Shown one piece after another: positions 60,439 to 64,000 of a DNA stretch of 64,000 nt. Position numbers and translations under genes: made by a program. The DNA lies in assembly GCF_003367195.1 (NCBI RefSeq), contig NZ_QRGO01000001.1, positions 1,908,501 through 1,972,500 of the forward strand. The letters are read 5' to 3'. Each line of letters starts with the position of its first letter. The first letter of the stretch is position 1. The notes under the pieces are model-generated. The model had not been told where the DNA came from and did no database searches. It saw only the letters and a list, made by a program, of their open reading frames with translations. The DNA is from Undibacter mobilis. GTDB taxonomy: Bacteria; Pseudomonadota; Alphaproteobacteria; Rhizobiales; Xanthobacteraceae.

Positions 60439-60990
60439 ATGACAGGCACGCTTTTTCTGGTCGTGGGTCCGAGCGGCGTCGGCAAGGACACGTTGCTCGA
60501 CGGCGCGCGTAGCCGGTTGTCCGGCGATCCGCGCTTTGTGTTTGCCCGCCGGGTCATCACCCGCGCCGCCGATGCCGGAGGTGAGGACCACGAGGCCGTG
60601 ACGACCGAGGAGTTTGCGCGGCGCAAGGCGACCGGCGGTTTTCTGCTCACCTGGGCGGCGCATGGCCTGAACTATGGATTGCCTGCGGCGCTGTTGGACG
60701 CGCTGGCTGCGGGGCGCACCGTGGTTGCCAATGGTTCGCGCGCGACTATCGCCGAACTGGGCCAGATCGTGCCGCGTCTCACCATTGTCGAGATCACGGC
60801 GCCGCCGGAAGCGGTGGCCGCCCGATTGCGCGCGCGCGGTCGCGAAGACGAGGCCCAGGTTGCCGAGCGCATTGCGCGCGCCGTGCCGGCCCTGCCGGCC
60901 GGCGTCGATGTCGTCCGCGTTGTCAATGATGCTGATGTCGCGAGCGGCGTTGCCAAGCTGGTGGCCGTCTTGTCGGCGCCGAGGCCGTGA
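60439..60990 (+). CDS. phnN: Ribose 1,5-bisphosphate phosphokinase PhnN-like
   Basis: P-loop kinase of 183 residues, resembling guanylate kinase: VVGPSGVGKDTLLDGA is the Walker A region, then RVITRAADAGGEDHEAVTTE and LLTWAAHGLNYGLPAA, which is the PhnN form. PhnN makes PRPP from ribose 1,5-bisphosphate in phosphonate use. No other phn gene is in the window, so the copy stands alone here. It converges on the thioesterase gene across 34 bases. Confidence 0.85.
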   Translation: MTGTLFLVVGPSGVGKDTLLDGARSRLSGDPRFVFARRVITRAADAGGEDHEAVTTEEFARRKATGGFLLTWAAHGLNYGLPAALLDALAAGRTVVANGSRATIAELGQIVPRLTIVEITAPPEAVAARLRARGREDEAQVAERIARAVPALPAGVDVVRVVNDADVASGVAKLVAVLSAPRP

Positions 60991-61024
60991 CGCCCCGCTT
61001 GGACATGTGCCGGGGGATGCGCGG

Positions 61025-61426
61025 TTAGGCTTTCGGCGGTTTGGCGGCGAGCTTCTTGGCGATGCGCGCGATGTCGACCACCATGCGCTCATGCGTGCCT
61101 TTGCCGATCTCCTCGACTTCGTCACGTGCCGTAACGTCAAATTCGAGGCGGCGGCCGTCCACTTTGGTCACCACGGCTTCGGCCGTCACAGTGTGGCCGG
61201 CGGGTGTTGCGGCGAGATGCCTGATATTGACCACGGTACCGACCACGCTCTCGCCCGGTTCGAGATAATCGCGCACGGCGTTGAGCGCGGCGTTTTCCAT
61301 GATCGTCACCATCATCGGCGTGGCGAAGACCGGTGGCAGCACGGCATCCTTGAACTGGCTGGCCAGATGGGCCGGCGTCACGCGCAGCGTAAAGGTGCCT
61401 TTGGCTCCGACCGGGACGGGACGCAT
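61025..61426 (-). CDS. FlK-like hot-dog thioesterase
   Basis: Small hot-dog-fold protein of 133 residues. The Thr-Glu-His set of fluoroacetyl-CoA thioesterase-like proteins is visible: Thr in VFATPMMVTIMENAAL, Glu in the same segment, and His in IRHLAATPAG. Proteins of this family hydrolyse small acyl-CoAs. It follows the MFS gene by 10 bases on the minus strand. Confidence 0.8.
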   Translation of the reverse strand: MRPVPVGAKGTFTLRVTPAHLASQFKDAVLPPVFATPMMVTIMENAALNAVRDYLEPGESVVGTVVNIRHLAATPAGHTVTAEAVVTKVDGRRLEFDVTARDEVEEIGKGTHERMVVDIARIAKKLAAKPPKA

Positions 61427-61436
61427 GTCTGCTCCT

Positions 61437-62654
61437 TCAACCGTGCTGGCGCGGAATGTGGCTGATCGCCGGCGCCAGCAACGCCAGCAGCATACCGCAT
61501 ATGGCAATCGGCAAGAAGGCCATTGCCGCAATGTGCGTGAGGTCCCACAACGCGCCACTGATCACCGGCACAATCACGGCGCAGGTGTAACTGATGGTGA
61601 ACATCGCCGCGGTAACGCGATGGACGTCGTCCGGCGGGCTGAGCAGAGGCGGCAGCGCGAGCACCAGAATGAGGATCGCCGCTGCGGCAAAACCCTGCAA
61701 CGTCGCCGCCGCGACCAGCCAGATGCCGGTGCCGAAAACGATTCCGGCGGTCGCGCCAATGCACAGCACACCGCACACGACATAGGGCCAGATTTTCCGT
61801 TCGAGTCTTCCGGCGACCGCGAGCAGCAGCGCCGACGCCGGCAACTGGCCGATGTTCAGCCCCGACAGCGCCGCGCTGATCCAGGCGTCCTGACCGGTGC
61901 TGCGCAGATAATCCGGGATAAAAGCATTGGTGGCGAAGTAGATGGCGTTGATGGTGCCGAGCATGATGCCGAGGCGCCAGATCAGCAGATTGCGCCAGTC
62001 CGGCCACCATTTGCGTTTGACCACCGCCGCGCCGGCGAAGGTCGCCGGCCGCGGCGCCATGATCAGCACCAGCACTGCAATGATGGCGACCGGGACGCTC
62101 CAGAACACAAAGCCCATCTGCCAACTGCCGACCAGAGGCAGCACGACAACAAGCATCAACGCCACAGGAAGAATTTCACCGACGATGAGGCCATTGGTAT
62201 AGACCGCGGTGGCAAAGCCGATGCGGCTCGGCACCCAGGCCCGCACCGCAGTCGGCATGGTCACCTGCATGATGGCGACACCGGCGCCCATCGCGACGGT
62301 CATGGCATAAAGCCACCACACATCGGCAACGGTGCCGCGCAGGGCTCCACCCACCGCCGTGATCATGAGGCCCGCGACCAGCGCGGCACGGACTCCGAAA
62401 CGGGCGATCAATAGCGAGCCCGGCACCGCGGCGATGGCCAGCAGCATGGAGGGCAGGCCGGTGAGAATACCGACCTGCGTTGCGCTCAGCGCCAGGTCGT
62501 CGTGGATCAGCGGGATGACCGGTGGAACGGCAAGAATGGTCAGGCGCAGCGCATTGCCGGCGAGCCACAATAAAGCGAGCGCGGTGATGAGGCGGGCCGG
62601 CGCAGAACCGTCCGCGGTCGATGAAGAAGATCCCGGCATTTCCCAGCAGCACAT
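61437..62654 (-). CDS. MFS transporter, CynX-like
   Basis: Major-facilitator protein of about 405 residues with 12 membrane segments. TQVGILTGLPSMLLAIAAVP and GSLLIARFGVRAALVAGLMI hold the loop 2-3 signature in the CynX-type (cyanate/nitrate-like) form. An in-frame ATG 18 bases further in is an alternative start. First gene of a two-gene minus-strand unit with the thioesterase; substrate unknown. Confidence 0.87.
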   Translation of the reverse strand: MCCWEMPGSSSSTADGSAPARLITALALLWLAGNALRLTILAVPPVIPLIHDDLALSATQVGILTGLPSMLLAIAAVPGSLLIARFGVRAALVAGLMITAVGGALRGTVADVWWLYAMTVAMGAGVAIMQVTMPTAVRAWVPSRIGFATAVYTNGLIVGEILPVALMLVVVLPLVGSWQMGFVFWSVPVAIIAVLVLIMAPRPATFAGAAVVKRKWWPDWRNLLIWRLGIMLGTINAIYFATNAFIPDYLRSTGQDAWISAALSGLNIGQLPASALLLAVAGRLERKIWPYVVCGVLCIGATAGIVFGTGIWLVAAATLQGFAAAAILILVLALPPLLSPPDDVHRVTAAMFTISYTCAVIVPVISGALWDLTHIAAMAFLPIAICGMLLALLAPAISHIPRQHG

Positions 62655-62775
62655 AAGGCCGGGTCTTATTGCTTGATATCGCCCGGCGCGCTGCGTGCCA
62701 TAACACAGGCTTCCGCGTCATGCACGCAGCACAGGCAGGTGCGCACCGCATGGGTCGACGCCGCCGAAAAATCGC

Positions 62776-63303
62776 TCAGTCTGCGGTGATCATGCGCCGC
62801 ACCAGATCGGGCAGCTTGTCGGTTGTCGCATTGAATTGGGCGCCGCGGATACCGAAGGCGGTTGCCGCCGCGATGTCGATATCCTTGTCGCCGATCATGA
62901 AGCTGCGCGCGCGGTCGATAGGCCAATCGCGCGCGGCCTGCTCGAACATGCCGGTGCCGGGCTTGCGGCAATCGCAGCGCATTGTATAGGCCGCAACCTT
63001 GCCGTCGGGGTGATGCGGGCAGTAATAGAAAGCATCGATATGCGCGCCGCGCGCGGCGAGATAGCCCCGCATATGCGCGTGCAAGGCGGCGACAGCAGCC
63101 TCGTCGTAGAAGCCGCGGGCGACGCCCGACTGATTGGTCACGACGATGACGAGAAAACCGGCGTCATTAAGCAGCCGGATCGCCTCCGGCACGCCGTCGA
63201 TCCACGTCAACTGATCGGCGCGGTGGACATATTCGCGATCGACGTTGAGCACGCCGTCGCGGTCGAGAAAGGCGGCCGGCCTTGACGTTTCCGGCGCCGG
63301 CAT
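62776..63303 (-). CDS. gmhB: HAD-IIIA phosphatase, D-glycero-D-manno-heptose 1,7-bisphosphate 7-phosphatase-like
   Basis: HAD phosphatase of 175 residues. Motif I is AAFLDRDGVLNVD, motif II VTNQSGVARG, Zn ligands are in CPHHPDG and CDCRKPG, and motif IV is FMIGDKDIDIAAA. GmhB removes the 7-phosphate in heptose synthesis for LPS or glycoproteins. The ATG shares one base with the stop of the upstream membrane-protein gene (TGATG), so the two are coupled and probably belong to a cell-envelope operon extending outside the window. Confidence 0.87.
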   Translation of the reverse strand: MPAPETSRPAAFLDRDGVLNVDREYVHRADQLTWIDGVPEAIRLLNDAGFLVIVVTNQSGVARGFYDEAAVAALHAHMRGYLAARGAHIDAFYYCPHHPDGKVAAYTMRCDCRKPGTGMFEQAARDWPIDRARSFMIGDKDIDIAAATAFGIRGAQFNATTDKLPDLVRRMITAD

Positions 63304-64000
63304 CAGGTCGTCCCGTTCGGTGCCGGATGGACCGCGATGTCGGCGGGTTTCGTCCGCCGCGCGCCGCTGGCCACCCAGACGATGCCGCCGATCGCGCCGA
63401 TGGCGAAGAACGTGATGCCGATCAGCACCGATACGACCAGACCGTCGCTCTGCGGCAAGCCGGCGTAGGAAAACGCCACGATCATGCTGCCTTCGCGGAC
63501 GCCCCAGCCGGCGATCGAAATCGGCACGGTGGCGATCAGGAGCACGGGCGGCACCATGAACAGCAGCAATTCGATATTCACCGACGCCGATACCGACTGC
63601 ACCATGCACCAGGTGGCGAGCACGGTCATGAAGTGAACCACGAAGGACAGCGCAAGGATGATCGAAAGCGTGCGCCACGAGCCGCAGATGCGCCAGGCCG
63701 TGCGCGACACTTCCACCAGATGCCGCGTTGGCGCCCAGTGCATCAGAGGCTTCCAGTGGATACGGCCGATGGCGAGAAAGACGAAGGCGCCGGCAAAGGC
63801 GCCGAAGCCGATCAGGATCAGCACGATGCGCGCCACCGGATCTTGCACCAGCGCGAGAGTCCAGGGCAGGCAGATAAACACCAACAGGGTCAGCGCGAAG
63901 ATGCCGGCGACGCGATCGATCAGCACCGAATAGGTCGCGCCGGCCCAGCCCCCTTGTTCGCGTGCCAGCATGTAGATGCGCGCGGCATCGCCGCCGACCG
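63303..64000 (-). CDS. Lysylphosphatidylglycerol synthase TM-region/UPF0104-like membrane protein (partial)
   Basis: C-terminal part of a polytopic membrane protein, cut by the window end; about 231 residues remain. At the edge it reads VGGDAARIYMLAREQG, the GGD-type motif of the LPG_synthase_TM (UPF0104) family, and further on PPVLLIATVPISIAGWGVRE, also typical. About six hydrophobic segments follow. Such proteins often lie beside glycan or heptose genes, as here. The 5' end is outside the window. Confidence 0.85.
   Translation of the reverse strand, partial: VGGDAARIYMLAREQGGWAGATYSVLIDRVAGIFALTLLVFICLPWTLALVQDPVARIVLILIGFGAFAGAFVFLAIGRIHWKPLMHWAPTRHLVEVSRTAWRICGSWRTLSIILALSFVVHFMTVLATWCMVQSVSASVNIELLLFMVPPVLLIATVPISIAGWGVREGSMIVAFSYAGLPQSDGLVVSVLIGITFFAIGAIGGIVWVASGARRTKPADIAVHPAPNGTT

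Noticed and set aside
61281..62414. 377-codon plus-strand frame opposite the MFS gene
   Set aside because: Product is an Arg/Gln/His-rich shadow of a membrane protein gene; the minus-strand frame encodes 12 clear membrane segments.
1..64000. Mobile elements, tRNA/rRNA genes, CRISPR arrays, phage genes
   Set aside because: None recognised on reading both strands; no transposase, integrase, regular direct repeats or tRNA-like segments were seen.

Overview
The window is a gene-dense, GC-rich stretch (about 64 coding genes, few gaps) in the style of a soil alphaproteobacterium. The many solute-binding-protein importers (two branched-chain-type ABC systems, a polar amino-acid ABC group, a TRAP system, an orphan Bug protein), the stacked catabolic operons and the overall coding style suggest Hyphomicrobiales (Xanthobacteraceae/Nitrobacteraceae-like). 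That placement is an inference; no rRNA, tRNA, IS element, CRISPR array or integrase was seen.

Layout. (1) 1-9948, plus strand: end of a GMC alcohol oxidase/dehydrogenase gene, a complete Liv-type ABC importer, then SDR, aldehyde dehydrogenase, alpha/beta hydrolase and a muconate-lactonizing-type enolase-superfamily enzyme, which together look like a carboxylate/alcohol utilisation operon. (2) 9968-13550, minus strand: three overlapping genes for an FMN 2-hydroxyacid oxidase, an APH-fold kinase and a class-III PLP enzyme; the last two resemble the hydroxylysine kinase/phospholyase pair. (3) 13731-20550, plus: polar amino-acid ABC genes with two binding proteins and four permeases but one ATPase, plus a DadA-like amine oxidase. 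(4) 20728-36108: a MarR regulator diverging from a catabolic island with a NicX-like 2,5-dihydroxypyridine dioxygenase, tautomerase, P450, PDR-type reductase, aldehyde dehydrogenase, flavin reductase, SDR, NicD-like N-formylmaleamate deformylase, hydroxycinnamoyl-CoA hydratase-lyase-like enzyme, CaiB CoA-transferase, TRAP importer and amidase. (5) 36126-44962: lipoprotein, two-component system diverging from an RND efflux pair, and a GT87-type membrane protein. (6) 45131-47289, minus: FolD coupled to a DadA-like oxidase. (7) 47503-60376: DHOD-like enzyme, Bug protein, IclR regulator, then DUF6282 protein, cupin, HpcH/HpaI aldolase, second Liv system, NQO1-like flavoprotein, SDR and a second DUF6282 protein. 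(8) 60439-64000: PhnN, FlK-like thioesterase, MFS transporter, GmhB-like phosphatase and a partial flippase-like membrane protein.

Most notable system: region 4. It holds the ring-cleavage and deformylation steps of the 2,5-dihydroxypyridine (maleamate) route. The usual upstream nicotinate hydroxylase and FAD monooxygenase genes are not seen. In their place are a P450 with its own reductase and a CoA-dependent aryl side-chain-shortening module with an importer. A shared palindrome, TAC(A/G)-N3-TGTA, lies in front of the nicX-like gene, the P450 gene and the nicD-like gene, which suggests one MarR regulon. A plausible reading is a route for a pyridine or pyridone carrying an acrylate-like side chain; the substrate is inferred, not shown.
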